Positions 12,022 through 24,748 are shown, counted from the stretch's first letter. The stretch: 64,000 bases of DNA from Drosophila pseudoobscura (GCF_009870125.1 NC_046679.1:16740001-16804000), one strand, 5' to 3'. Notes: generated from the letters alone by a model not told the origin. Numbers and translations are program-made.

Positions 12022-14915
12022 ATTGAGAGTCTCTTTTTTGCGGCTGAGGCTTTTGGCGCTTACCCGAGATGGTATTAATGACATTTCGCATGTATTTGGA
12101 TGTTGTTTATGAAAACAGCATTCAATTTGCATTAACAATTGGCAATTGATTGATGGATACAGCCAGGCATCTAACGAAAGTGGTTCGCTGGGCCAAAACC
12201 AACAAACCAGCCATTTCACACCCAAACAAAAGACTCTGGCAACGAACTCGATACCCCGATACCCCGATACCTCGATGGCTCTATCCCTCGGTGGACGAAT
12301 GGTTCAATGGATCGATTGGTGGATGGATGGGACCATCGTCGTGGTCAGCAAGCCATGCAATATGGCCCTGTTGACGGCTGTCCGGCCATTTGTGTGGTTT
12401 ATGGTGCCAATAGAACATAAAATTGGGAACTACCAGCCGAGACAACGGCCTGCGGAGGTCATAAACTTACCTTCCGTGTTCGGAAACGCAGAGAGAGAAA
12501 GTCTTTCGCTCCACTTGCCGCATCGCCAGTGCCGCGCCGTAACATCTTTTGCGGCAATAGTAAAAATAAATTATTGCACAAAACAAAGACTCTGGCGGTT
12601 ACAGGCAGATATGTACATATATTATCGTGTTGTTTTGTAATTTCAATTAATGAAGTAGAAATATAAAACTTTTAGAGCTCCGTCGCCGCCTGCCCCTGCC
12701 CCTGCCTGGCATTCCATTAAAACATGTGACGGCACTTATGATGGGTGGGCGAGTGCTGCATGTCATGCGTAATAAACAAAAGCAGTAGAGGAAGAGCCAG
12801 CACAGTGGCAGCAACCAGCCAAAACAGGCAGCAACATCAGGCCACATGGGCAACTAAGGCAAGTGACAGCAACATCAGCGGTAGTGGCAGCGGCAGCCAC
12901 ATCAGATCCGAGAAAAAGTGTGAAAGAAAAGCCCCAGGCTCTGGCGATCGTTGAGCTGCGGAATTTCTATAGAAGTGAAATTTCTGCCAGGCCTTGGCGG
13001 CCCCACCATTCGTGTGTGTGTGTGTGTGAGAACCGCAAGGCAATTAATTTGTGGGGAAATACCCTGCTTTAAGCCAAAGTGCTCCGTAATGGATGTCTTG
13101 GAGTCTTGGTATAACCCCATTGCAAGCCGGACTTGTAGGAGGAAGACCCACAGGAGTGCTTTCATTCTGCCTCAAAAGAGTTCTCGCCTCGTCTCGATTA
13201 GAGGAAGAAAAGAAGGCCTCGACAAAGAAAGATCCTCCCATCACCCACTCTCTGTTGCTCCTATGGCTTACTCTAACTATCTTTTAAAAGGTTATAACCT
13301 CCTTTACAATAGCTAAGAACAAACGCTCTTTGCCTGAATATCCTCATCCTCGAGAACTGCCAAGAGCCATCAGCAATCCCTTCTTTCTCCCGGGCCCCAT
13401 GGCTCACCCCTGGGTATGCCCCATTCGATCACTCTCACTTGTTTTCTCCTCTTTTCACAGCCGCTGCGAGTTGGTAGCAAAAACATTTTATAAATTAGAG
13501 CAACACTTGCTGCGCTGCCAGTGGCACAAATGCTGTTGTTGTTGGTGTTGCTGCTGCTGCCACTGCTACTGCTGCTGTTGATGTTGTCGACGGTGCCGCA
13601 CCTTGCATGCGAAAATCTTTTCACGCCTCGAGGCTAGGCAGGCAGCATGCGAAAAACTAATTTCGGGGCACACATCGTTTGTCTTGGCTCTGCTCTCTCA
13701 TGCCGGAAGATGTTTCAATTTTGTGAAAAATCGCCACAATTAAATGATTCAGGTGGCCCGATTTCTACGTCTACGAAACTTTAGAAACGTTTGGCTATCG
13801 CTTAGGCCATCCACTCGACTGACCGACTGACTGTTCAGACGGATGACATCATTTCATTGAGTCTCAATTTTATGCATAATTTGTCTGAAAATGGTCAGAA
13901 GACATTTAGACATTTAAAGTTGGAGATAAATCCTGTGCTTTGTGGGGATTGTCACTGGCCAAGCGCTGACGAATCAATCAATTGGGGGACAGATTGAAAA
14001 GTTGCCAGATGATCATCGGCTCTGCTGATCGCTGAGCTAGATTAGAGGCCAGTTTTCGTAACGCTCGAGAGCGTTTTCCATGCCCCAGCTTGGAGCTGGG
14101 AGCTGGGAGCCGGAGCAGCGGGAAACAAATGACTTGAACAACGAACGTAAGTAATTGATGGATTTGCCTAAATAAAGAAAACATCAACATCAGTACAGCA
14201 ATACAGCAGCAGCACTGGGCAAAAGCGCTTTTCCAGGCAGGTGAAATTTCCATCATGATTATTAATGATGATGACTTTTTACGCTGCTGCCCGCAAATAT
14301 TTGACCAACACTACAAAAACGAAGCCAAAAGCCAGATGTGTAAACTGACCCACTAAGCTCTGTCACTGGCTCTGGCCCCAGTCCGAGTCCCAGTCCCAGT
14401 CCCGGTCCCGGTCCCAGCCCCAGAGCCAGACATTTTCCAAACGAAAATGTTAAATGAAAACTGCACAGCGCCCTGCGGCGACCCGGGACCCAGGCCAGGC
14501 CAGGCCGGGCCAGAGCGCAATAATTCAGCAATTTCCAACACTTGTGCAATTTCATAAAGCATTTTTGCCCAGTGGCCCAGGCAGTTGCCACACATTTCCG
14601 CGTAATCATCATAATTTTTAGTGTTTTTTTTTCGTTGTTTTTTTTATGAATCTGTTGATTTAGTGCAATCGAGGCGGGGTCCCAGCACCAGTCCCAGATC
14701 GTGTCCATTAACCAGTAGAAACAATTTGGTGCGCCACATAAAACGGCGCATTAAAACACATTTCAATTTGGATAGTTTTTGAGCAACGATGACTTCATTT
14801 CTGTATTTTCTGTGCCACCAACTCGACTTCGACAGCGACTTCCCCTGCAAGAGTTTCCTCGATTTCTTGATTAATGCTGTGTACCTGAAGCCTCTCTGCC
14901 CAGTTGTCAATTATC

Positions 14916-14946
<31 letters not shown>

Positions 14947-14950
14947 CGAT
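14916..14950. repeat. ATG/GAT trinucleotide microsatellite
   Basis: About ten copies of a trinucleotide read as GAT, with one C interruption near the end. It lies in non-coding DNA. The poly-aspartate frame it creates is an artefact. Confidence 0.9.
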
Positions 14951-15372
14951 GCTGGCAGAATTATTATGTAACTTTTGGCATATTAAAATGATTTATGGCC
15001 CGTGGCATTGGCCATCGGCCAGCAAGCGCATGCTCTTGGCTTCGTTTTCATCTAAGCCATAAGCCATAAGCTATCCCATCCCATCCCATCCATCCGACTG
15101 GCTGACTGGCTGACTTCCTGTCCATGGCCATGGTCCGTGCTGTCCCTGCTGGAGAACTTTTCACATGCGGGAATTCCCCAAACCGCGAACCCCGAACTTC
15201 GAATCCCGAACCGAATGATGTCTTGAACTTTTGGGGGCGCAAAGTCGCAGCCATTTATTATCGGCGGTAAAAGTTTTGAAGCTGAAACATTTTACAGTTG
15301 TGTGTCATGAACCTAAATGTTTAGCATGCTGTTGTTGTTGTTGCAACTCTTTGCTGTTGCTCTATGTAGTTT

Positions 15373-15373
<1 letters not shown>

Positions 15374-15403
<30 letters not shown>
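15374..15403. repeat. CCTG tetranucleotide microsatellite
   Basis: Seven tandem copies of CCTG followed by a partial copy, in non-coding DNA. Confidence 0.9.
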
Positions 15404-17281
15404 GATATGTTTAAATGTGAGCAGTTCATGGGAACAGCGGACGAGAAAGTTGTTGTAGGTGCCGGCAGGGTACACAGCCGACGTGATGGGGTCACCATCA
15501 GACAGGCACCAGCACCAGCCACAGCCATAATTACACGTGCAAAAACCAATGTCTGACATTTCTGGGTTAACGCGACAAATCAAAGGCCTTTTGAACCCAA
15601 GTGCCCAGTGCGGTGTGCTGCAATTAACAGCACGTTTAATAACTCAATCAAATCAGCGCCGTCGACGCTTTCCGGGTGACCCTCATCATTGATGGACAAT
15701 TGATGGAGATGTGCGAAACCCAAATCCTCCGCACAGCTCATCGTTAATTGATGCCTTTTACGAGTATGAAAGTGTAAGTCGAGCCAAAGCCGTATACTCA
15801 CCGTTTGGGCCCAGAGCCGGCTCTGGCTTTATGGCCGGAGCGGAGCGTGTGAACATGATCGGTCTTAGCCACAAAACTGCATCGAGGCAGGCGGCAGGCG
15901 GCAGGCGGCAGGCGACAGGCGGTAGACGGAATCGCGCTGCTCACCGCAAAGGTAGCTCTGTGATCTTAATTTAAACTACTTAAATATTGAAAAAAATAAG
16001 CCCTAACAATTGTTTGTGTGTCCTATGGAGAATTTAGAGTTTAACGGTTCAATTATGCATACAAAAGTCACTCATTCTTCCATATTTTGGCTTCCTTGGG
16101 TTCATATTCATGATGCCTTAGGAAGTGCGGTAAGTCCATGTCATAGACACTATCGCTTTTAAAATAATAATAAAATGTAATAAAAATAAAAAACCAAATA
16201 AAATAATAATATTATAAAGATATATGTAAGCATTTTTACATTTTTAATGCCACTTTTTGCTCTGCGATTTTTACAAACTTTGAATGAATTTTTTTGTTTC
16301 TGGTCAAGGTTTATTTAAAATAATTTTGGTCAACCTTCTGCCGTTTATGCATACACATATATTTTTAAACGACGCCCAATTAATGTATTTATACAAATAA
16401 AATATAAAAAAACTAGAAATACTTTTTATCAACTTTTCCTGAGTTTTTAAAGTTAAAATTAAAAGTTCTGGATTTGAAAGCTCAAGATTACCCAGACGGT
16501 AAGCTGGAACTAGCTGCATTTATCAGCTTTTCTGAGTTTATCATCAAAGTTCATTGAAATCAGATGTTATATACTTCATTTATTACCTCTAAATCGAAAC
16601 ATTAAAAGAAATTCACATTTTGTAATTTAAAAAAAAAACTGTGCCAAGAAATCTATAAGAAAAACTACGATTTTTCCTATTATTATGTTTCAATATAATC
16701 CAGTCAAGTATGATCTATTTGAGCTACTGGACTATAGAGCATCAATTAGAAATGTCGTTTGTAAGAAAAATGTTTACGGATGAACCAAAAAATGTGTAAA
16801 ATGTATAGCTTTTCATCTATCCGAATATCTATCGAAAAATCAATCCATAATCGTTACGCCCCTCTCGGCTAGGGTATGGTGTGCAGCAACTGTGGCACAT
16901 AGAAACCGACAAAAAAGCAACAAAATTTCTCACAGGTTTGTAATTTAAGCGCGCCACAACGACACCAACAACAACAAAATCCCCCCCGCAAAGACAGCAG
17001 CAGCGGCAGCGGCAGCGGCAGCGAATCACCACAAACTAATTGCAAAGTTTAAATGCGATACTTTTATGCATTTTAAATATTTCAATTAGTTGTCGTAGAG
17101 GTGAGCAGACATCAGACAGGGGACACCCGACCACGGACGGCACAGCGGACCAGCAACAAGCCACAAGCAACAAGAAACGAGGCGGATGGAGGCGCATCGA
17201 AATGGATGCCGCCTGTAAATGGCCAGAAAGAAAGTGCAAAAAGCGTGGGGCGCCAGCAAATAAAGTAAAAAGTGTTTACAG

Positions 17282-17325
17282 ACGAGTCCGAATACGAGTA
17301 CGGGTACGAGTGCGAGTGCGAGTAT
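17282..17325. repeat. Imperfect GAGTAC/GAGTGC hexamer array
   Basis: About seven imperfect hexamers of the GAGTACG/GAGTGCG type, followed directly by TATATAAA. The latter is TATA-box-like, but no initiator or gene follows that I can support. Confidence 0.7.
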
Positions 17326-18635
17326 ATAAAAAGGTCCGTTTGCTTAACCCCGGCCGAATATTGGCAAATTTATGAACTTTAAGCCGCATTTATGCGTGCG
17401 GCTTATAAGCAATAAAGGTAACTTAGTGCCAACAATGTCATAAAGGCCGCTGTCGCATAAACCACTCCAACAATGGTATTGGAAATGGGGAACGGGGAAT
17501 GGCCGGCGAATTCAATATCGTATGAATTTATATGCAAAAGCTGAAAAAGCGTAGCATCGCCAAAAGCGAAAATAAAATTAATAATCAGAAGAATTTCACT
17601 TTTCACGCAACGACAGCAGCAACAGCAGCAGCAGCAGCAGCAGCTACAGACAACAGCAACTACATCAGTGTCGGCATCTCGCCATCGTCTGCCATGTCAC
17701 CCACAAAGTACAAGCCAAAAAAGTCAAGAAGGAAAGGTTACCACGGCTAACCGAAGCATAACATACCCTTTCAAATACCGTGTCTCCATATAAACAGAAA
17801 CTTATCTAAGCTTTGTAAAGTCTTGTTGGATTATCTATACAAATAAATCTTTTTTTCCACTCCAATCTTGGTAGCTCTTTCCTGCAACAAAAGAAAGGGT
17901 TGCTGATCTTTGCTGGAATGCAAACATCTTCAGCTAGTCATAATATCCACTTGAAGGGTGGTCAAAAGACTCAGAGGCCAGGTCAGGCGCTGAAGCGCTG
18001 GGAATACAGTTGCATAAATTTATTGAAATTTGCATTTCGGTTTTCGACGTTTTCGTGGCTGTTGCCGCTGCAGTTCCGTGTGCCGTTCCGTTGCATTGCT
18101 GTCCGTCCGAGGTTTGGCCTATAAAAAATATGGCATCGATTGATGCAACGCGAGATATTTCAATTAGCGTAAATACATTTTTGTCGTTGTTGGATGGGAC
18201 TGCTGCCAGACAGACAGTCGCAACAGACGGAACAGAGACACGCACAGCGATCGACGATCGACGATCAGCGATCAGCGCGGGCTCTCCATGAAAGAGAAAT
18301 CGATGATGTTCACGGGACAAGAGATATGTACATTTATGCCATACGATGCGTAGATTAACTTATGGTCGTGTCGCCATTCGAAATGGCCAATGATAACGAG
18401 CTCGATCTATGCAAATTTCCTTACTCGTTAGCCGAAAATCAAATATAGGCAAGCGAGCTCTATATGGGCCTGCTGGTACTCGTGGACAAAAACCTTTTCC
18501 CAGGCTTTGGTTCGTTTGGTAGCGCGGTTTGTATAATGGCAAATCACTTAAGCACAATCATGTCAAATTTAAATTAAAACTAATGATAATAGTAGTCGGG
18601 TGAGTGGAGTCGAGGAAGCACACGAGGATCGTCTC

Positions 18636-19983
18636 CTAGGGATCCTCTGGTGTGATTTTCACATGCATTTGCTTAACACCTCTCAAGATGACGATTTCCA
18701 GGTCTTTTCTGCCTTCGGCCAGGGCATCATACACGTCCGAGGAGTTCTTGATCTCCTTCTTGTTAATGTGGGTGACAATGTCGCCTGGTTGCAGACCGCC
18801 ACTACGAAATAGACAGAGATTAGTGATATTCGTGGGCCAATGGATGGATTGTCCACCCTGCTCACCTGTGTGCCGGTGAGCCCACAATGACCTTCCAGAC
18901 CAGCACGCCGTGCATCAGATTGTTGGGCATGTTCTGACTGCGGGACTTCAGCTCGAACAGTATGTCAGGCGTGAGGGTCAGCATGGTGATGCCCATGTAT
19001 CGCTTGACCGGATATCCCGTTTTGTGGGCAGATCCCTTCTTGCGACGCTCCGCGGCCCGCTCGAGGAACACCTTTACATAGTCGATGGGTATGGCAAAGC
19101 TGATGCCAGCGGTGACCTTCATTGAGTTGACGCCAATGGCCTCGCCATCCAGATTCACCAGCGGCCCCCCAGAGTTGCCAAAGGTAATGGCCGCGTCCGT
19201 CTGCAGGTAGTTGATATCGCGGTTGCGCAGCCCCAGCTCCTGGGAGGCGCGCTGCGTGGCACTAATGACGCCGGCAGTAACCGTGTTGCTCAGCGCCAGG
19301 GGGCTGCCCAGGGCCACGACCCACTCGCCGGACCGCAGGGTGCTGCTTTTGCCGAGCTTCATCACGGGCAGGCCGCTGACTTGAATGCGCAGCGTGGCCA
19401 GGTCGGAGGTCTGGTCCACGTCCTCGATTGTGGCGGGAAAGGTGCGTCCGTCCGACAGCCGCACCTGCACCATCGTGTGCGGCTTGTTGATGACCACATG
19501 GGCATTGGTCAGAATGAGACCGTTCTGCTCGATTACGAACCCCGATCCGTTGGACGCTGTTATGGGCTGACCACTGAAGTAGTCGAAGTGGCGAGTGTCC
19601 TTAATCTCAATGTACACCACGGAGTCTCCACAGCCGGCCACCACGTCAGCGATGAAGTTGAATTCATTTCGCCGTCCTTTCAGCGAACGCGCTGAGATCG
19701 TTGGTGTGAGTTCGTCCCTATGTCGTTCTATCAGTACGGCACTGGCCAGAGCACCCAGGGAGAAGGGCACACAGAACTGAAAAACACTGCGCCAGCCAAA
19801 CCTCCTGTACCCGGACTTATTCTGGCCATTATTCTCTTTGTCTTTGCTATTGTCGCCGCCGCTGCCTTTGCTGCTGCTGGCCGTGTGAGCTGTTCTGCTG
19901 CTGGCCACACAGCAGCGGTGTAACGTGGGTGCAGTGCACCGCCTCAAGAATATTTCCAGATTGTTTATACATCGCAGCGCCAT
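18636..19983 (-). CDS. HtrA2: HtrA2/Omi mitochondrial serine protease
   Basis: Complete two-exon gene: exon 1 is 19983-18866 and exon 2 is 18801-18636, with a 64-bp GT..AG intron (18802-18865). The joined frame encodes 427 residues, close to the roughly 420 of the D. melanogaster protein as I remember it. Residues 1-60 are basic and variable, as expected of a mitochondrial presequence. A hydrophobic segment follows at about 66-86. The trypsin-like domain carries His162 in NAHVV, Asp194 in TSDLATL and Ser271 in GNSGGP, so the triad is intact. The C-terminal PDZ domain is split by the intron, with [17 protein letters not shown] at the start of exon 2. Family members work in the mitochondrial intermembrane space in protein quality control and, once released, oppose IAPs. 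The start at 19983 gives MALR, as in the melanogaster protein. DRE-like motifs lie upstream. Confidence 0.96.
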
Positions 19984-20116
19984 TTATTTCCGTTCTGTCT
20001 CTATCTGTGAAATATTTGTTTGTTATTCAATTCAACTGTCAGCGTCAGCTGTTTTCGATTGTGAATGACACAAGCTGCCTGCTGCGTCACCAACAACCTC
20101 TCACGCGTGGAAATTC

Positions 20117-20166
20117 TATCGATGGTTGGACTATCGCCATCCGCTTGACCAGTACCACTATCGATA
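20117..20166 (-). promoter_or_regulatory. DREF-type sites upstream of HtrA2
   Basis: A perfect palindromic DRE, TATCGATA, lies at 20159-20166 and a seven-of-eight match (TATCGATG) at 20117-20124, about 175 and 135 bases upstream of the HtrA2 start codon. DREF/BEAF-32 motifs typify fly housekeeping promoters, which suits a nuclear gene for a mitochondrial protein. The transcription start cannot be placed from the sequence, so the sites could be promoter or 5' UTR. Confidence 0.6.
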
Positions 20167-20956
20167 TATTTATCGGCTTAGCTGCGGTTTCAGTTATATT
20201 CAAATTCAAATCGTACGTTAAGCCAAGAGAACCATTTTCACAAGACAACGGGAATTCGGAGGTAACTGATGCCTGTTGCATAATTGGGGGAAAATAAAAG
20301 AGAAGAGTGGTATAGTTTCCACAGCTGAATGAACGGGAATTTGCTTTTCACTTCCATCTATTTACTGATACATTTCCAGATGTTGGCTTATCAAAACCAC
20401 AAAGAAAATAATCAAGAAATGCTCAATCCCATCAGTCAGGAGTTTGCCCTCTGGACAATTCGGTTCCCTTCTGTTCTGTTCTGGTTAGATGGCTTCATAT
20501 TGCCAGCACAGAAACAACGCGAGTCATTTGATTACACACTGGGCACCAGGGTCACAAAAGTCACACGAGGACTGGCAATAAAGGTGAGTTAATTAACACG
20601 ACACCAGTGCGGTTTGGTAAGCCTGGCCCAACCAGGAAGGCTGTACTCTAGGCTGTATGCTAAGCAATAAGGATAGCCGGAGACAAGGACAATCAATCTA
20701 TTGAATTTAACTTGAAACGATGGCAAATTGGGTGACAAGTACATATACCCGTAGCTCCCGCGTGTCGCAGAGTCACAGACAGACTGCGAAAGAGGGAATA
20801 CTAATTTATGCAAATTCCATGCCTAACAGCCGTTCCGTGTCCGGCTGCCGGTCTGTCTGGCATTGACGACGATGTCGCCTGCCTTTGTAATGTAAACAAA
20901 AGAGGAAACACGTGCTGGCTGTGGATCTGTCGAGGCGCATGCGCTGCGCATAACAT
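20167..20956. other. Divergent intergenic region
   Basis: No gene is supported. A plus-strand open frame at 20329-20592 ends at a donor-like AAG|GTGAGT near 20583. A pyrimidine-rich acceptor-like sequence ends near 21112, just before the start codon of the downstream gene. A non-coding first exon for that gene is therefore possible but unproven. Confidence 0.4.
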
Positions 20957-20991
20957 TCAGTTAACATCAGGTTTAATCAGGTTCGAGAAGT
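20957..20991 (+). promoter_or_regulatory. Candidate initiator plus DPE
   Basis: TCAGTT at 20957-20962 fits the fly initiator, with A+1 at 20959. At +28 to +33 (20986-20991) AGAAGT matches the DPE consensus at five of six positions. The correct Inr-DPE spacing gives this some weight. It would start a transcript about 170 bases before the downstream gene's ATG. No TATA box is seen at the right distance. Confidence 0.4.
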
Positions 20992-21130
20992 CCTTTTAAA
21001 GATGCTGCTCGCGACGGGTCGGCACAGTTCGCTGTTAGAATTCGTTCGGTTGACTTGCCCGGGAGCCCAGAGACCCCCATCAACCCTTCTTTATTTCCTT
21101 ACCGAAACCAGGCAACAAGTGTCCCCAGGA

Positions 21131-22893
21131 ATGTGCGTAAACAACTCTTGTTTGTCCATAGTGCTGGGGCTTTCCATCATCCTCATGGGGACTGCGGTTC
21201 CCGGACTTGGCCAAAATGCGACCACCCTGAGGCAGGACTGCGGCAGCACGCAGCGAATGGTCGATGATTGCTTCAAGGATTTGCCGCCGCATCTAATGGA
21301 GTTCCTGCAGAACACCAAAATCATCATCAGCAAGAGCGACATCACGACAAAGTGCAAGTAAGCGAACAGATGCGGACATCGGATATTGGGCATTGCAAAT
21401 TGCAAATTGGACATTGGACACCAGCTCCCAAGAAGGTCCTGTGTAAATTATAGATGATGTTCTGCAATTTGAGTGGACTTATCTGTATGCTCGTAGATAT
21501 GTGAGGACAGAAGCTGTTCTTTTAAATTTCTTAAGAAAAACTTTGCGCCACACCGACTTTGAGGAATGAATTTTTAACTTCGCCAAAAGTTTGTATGTTT
21601 AACATGAAATACTACTTCCCTAAGAAACTTAGGGACTGTGCATGCTTAAAGGAAAGAAGTGCGGTCTTTTCTTGTTGAAGCAATTCTTAAATCCCCATGA
21701 GAATAAAATTCTTAGAATTCTTCTCCCTTTTTTCCATTAAACTCCTTGGATTTACTTTGCAAATTTGGTTAAATGGGATTTGATACAGTCTGCAAAAGTA
21801 TTTGGAATTGCTGAACCATAACACAATTCAGTCAGGTATCAATAAAGTACCCAGGGACAGGGGCTATTGGCTTCTTCGAGGCAATCACTTTGGGACTTAC
21901 ATATATTTGCACGGCGGAGCACATGGCAACAGTATTTTGGGCACTCAAACACCCCGAGCCTATTCAAATATTCGCATCTAAATGGGACTATGTTTTGCAG
22001 CATTTTCAACCGGGGAATGCGATGCTTTGATGCCTACTCGAAGCGCTGCCTCAACGACCGAAAGCTGGAAACCTTTAAGATCAACGTGGAGGGGGCCCGT
22101 CGATTTTTCTATAAATTCTGCGGCGATACGGATTTTCAGCGAGGTAAGCGTCGTGCGGTTACATCCTCCAGGAATTAAATCAATTTGTGAAGCACAAACA
22201 GAGCCAGAGAAACACCAACCACACTACACACAAGCCCAAGGCAATCTGAGATACACCTAACACTGAGATACAACCACAGGGCATGGCCAACACTGAGACA
22301 CAATCAACACACATCGCGATTATCCCTGCTAAGTTCACACGAAGGACCCCTCGACTTGACAGGACTTTATTTATTCATTTGATGGTGGACCCCCCCACTG
22401 CCCACTGCCCCACCAGCCCCACTCTACTGTACGTTGGTCGGCTTTGCAGATTACCTGAGGCACAAGGACTGCTTCTCCCACATCCAACTGGACTGGGTCA
22501 GCTGCACATCCAAGTTCGAGGGCATCCTCAGTGATGAGGTGCACGATGCGACGCGCAACGCGAGCGACAAATTCATGGAATTCTGTTGGTAAGTGCGGGC
22601 TTTGGCGGGGAAATTGCATTCGATGTCATTCGATGTGTGTGTGGCCCTCTGACTCTTCCAGTGCCCGCTATGCCTACGAGAACTGCATCTACAACAGCGC
22701 GAGATACAAGTGCTACCAGAATTCAGCGGAGTTTGCCCGCGAAACGGCCAAAATGCTGTCCGACGAGAAGCACTTCAGGAACTGCGCCGTTCTCGAGAAC
22801 ATCTGCGGACAAGCCTCACGGCTGGCCCGCCACTGGCTGGGTGCACAGCTGAGCCTGCTCCTGGTTCTGTTTGTGGTGCGACTCCTGCCATAA
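21131..22893 (+). CDS. Secreted cysteine-rich, probably GPI-anchored protein, function unknown
   Basis: Four exons: 21131-21357, 22001-22143, 22450-22588 and 22662-22893, all with GT..AG introns and matching phases, giving 246 residues. I chose the ATG at 21131 because it opens a clean signal peptide (MCVNNSC, then a hydrophobic stretch to VPGLG at about 25). An in-frame ATG at 21002 would place 43 residues in front of it. The mature part has 14 cysteines, including an FCC pair at the exon 3/4 junction, many aromatic-Cys pairs and an NAT and an NAS glycosylation sequon. The last 19 residues are strongly hydrophobic (LSLLLVLFVVRLLP), as in GPI-anchor signals. The halves look loosely repeated: each has spaced cysteines, then an amphipathic helix, then FC. 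It faces HtrA2 head to head. I do not recognise the family with confidence; a distant relation to insect hemolymph 27-kDa-type or other all-helical cysteine-rich secreted proteins is conceivable. Confidence 0.88.
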
Positions 22894-23143
22894 ATTGATG
22901 CTAAATTAATGAACGAACGCTGCGTTCCGTGTGCTATGGGGTCCATGGGTCATAGGTTGGCTTTTTTTTTTTTGACCTTGGATTGTCCAAATGAAAAATG
23001 CCAAGCATTTCTCTCATTTTCTCTCTCTCTTGCTCTGTGTGTTTTTTATTTTCCTTTGAATATAATTGGGTGGGTCACGGGGTCGGAAAGCGACACTGGT
23101 TTGTCCTCTAGTCTGTTAAGCTACATTAAATATATATATTTCA

Positions 23144-23149
23144 AATAAA
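23144..23149 (+). terminator. Poly(A) signal of the secreted-protein gene
   Basis: AATAAA about 250 bases after the stop codon, followed by a TGTATTCTTCTTC U/GU-rich stretch. This is the first canonical signal downstream on the plus strand. Confidence 0.6.
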
Positions 23150-24748
23150 ATGTATTCTTCTTCTACGCCTGATTTTCGTTTTTCTTTTCTCCAAAAACTG
23201 TCCAATACGCGCATTGTTCTTTGCGGCTTGCTCTCTGGGTCTCCCAAGGCATTCCGGCCTTTATTGATAGCTCAAAGTAAAATATGCTTTCAGGTGCTTC
23301 CGAACAGCAGTTCAGTTGAGACAAGAAAATAAGAAAATACCAAATAAAATAGAGACAAAACTGTACTAAAAAGCAATCTCCCTAAGATTTTTCAGCGAAA
23401 AATATTTCTCTTAAATGCTTAACAGAAATTACTCGAATAAATGGTCCAAAAATAGCTCAAGTTTTTGTCTTTTGTTACCGGATTTCTATATGGGGGGGCT
23501 TCCTGTTCTGCTTTTTCAGCAGCCACAAGCGAGAATGTTCCACATTCCAGTCTTCGAGAAACAGAATACTGAAAAAAACCGCACAAGGCTCTTTGGTAAC
23601 CTTTGAACTGGTGGCTAACTATATTAAAGAACTCTTTGCCGTTGCCACCAGAGAACAGCGGTCAGCGGCTCCACCCTGGCTCCAATCCTCTCCAATCGAT
23701 GACAGGTTTAATTGCATTCAACCTCAAAGCTTTTTGCAGCGACAGTCGCGTCGCAATGCCATCGCTGGAAATGAAAACCTAAGACTGGCTGCAACTGAAC
23801 TTAAAATTAAAGCGGACCACCGGCCACCAGCTTCCTTTCGAACGTATCCAGCGCATACGAGGGACAGCATCGAAACCCATTCTCCCATGCAAAATTCCCG
23901 AAGCAAAACACTTCCCCCTATGATATATAAAGTTCATCGGCTAGGAGACCTTTTCTATGGAGACTGCCAGCTTTGCCACTGACTTGCAGTAAGACTATGA
24001 AGGAGAATCAAATTGGAGGGAACAGGGCATTTTCCTTTTCTGCTTTCACTGGAAATCGCTTCTTTCATTCGGCTGTGCAATATTTTTCCACCATCTGCAT
24101 AGCGAGAGATATGGAGATATATACTGCAAGATGCACTTTTCCGCGGAACCCAAAACTTCAGAACAACAAGTCGACTATATCTTTATAAGAAAAGGCTGTT
24201 GAATTCCCCTTCTATACTGTTCTTTTCATGTACCTGTACTGCTCTACAAACATGCATGTTATATACTCCTAATATGATTCAGAAGGTTTTTAAAGAAATT
24301 GGGATTTAAATTCATTTAGTGGCGGAAGCATACCATCGTTCGCTCTTCTGTTAAGCCCCATTTTTACCAAAATGTTTCAAAGTTATGTTTTAAATGTTTA
24401 AAAGGGCTTGCTTCCCTGTGGTTTGGGTATTTTTTGGGTATTTCATCCTGCATGTCACGCGAATACGAAAGAAAAAAATCCATGTACGAGTACTGCCAAA
24501 AGATCTGTCAATGTCGACATGCAACTGGGAGACATCCGGTGTGCCAGTGGCAGCCTGTAAATGTTTCTTTGCGGATTTCACAGCTGGTTGCAGGAATTTA
24601 TTCTATTTATTTTGTGCCATTTTGCAGTTTCATTAATCCGTGTACGCTTGATTGATGGATTGATTCGATTATGCAAAACGGAATGCATTTTCATATGCAT
24701 GCCCCAAAAAAAACAGCCCTTTGGTGGTACTTGGATTTTTTATAAACA
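23150..24748. other. Intergenic stretch between convergent genes
   Basis: No supported gene. Open frames such as that at 23593-23982 show no domain and no splice partners. The region separates the plus-strand secreted-protein gene from the minus-strand how gene, which converge here. Confidence 0.5.

Larger units (their letters stand above)
10707..18635. other. Non-coding stretch between repeat relic and HtrA2
   Basis: No supported gene. It contains simple repeats (separately listed), CA/GT-rich tracts and AT-rich spacer around 16.0-16.8 kb. Isolated splice-like signals exist, such as a pyrimidine-rich AG near 13460 on plus and a GTAAGT donor near 12470 on minus, but none joins to a plausible protein. 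The last part (18.0-18.6 kb) should contain the HtrA2 3' UTR. I see no canonical AATAAA on the minus strand within about 250 bases of the HtrA2 stop. Confidence 0.55.

Noticed and set aside
12465..12520. Possible recursive splice site on minus (pyrimidines then AAG|GTAAGT)
   Set aside because: The AG is preceded by purines (CACGGAAG) and the pyrimidine tract is about 20 bases away, so it looks like a chance donor; no long-intron host gene is known here.
18118..18135. TATAAAAAA box-like sequence on plus
   Set aside because: No initiator at the proper distance and no open frame or splice donor downstream before the HtrA2 antisense region.
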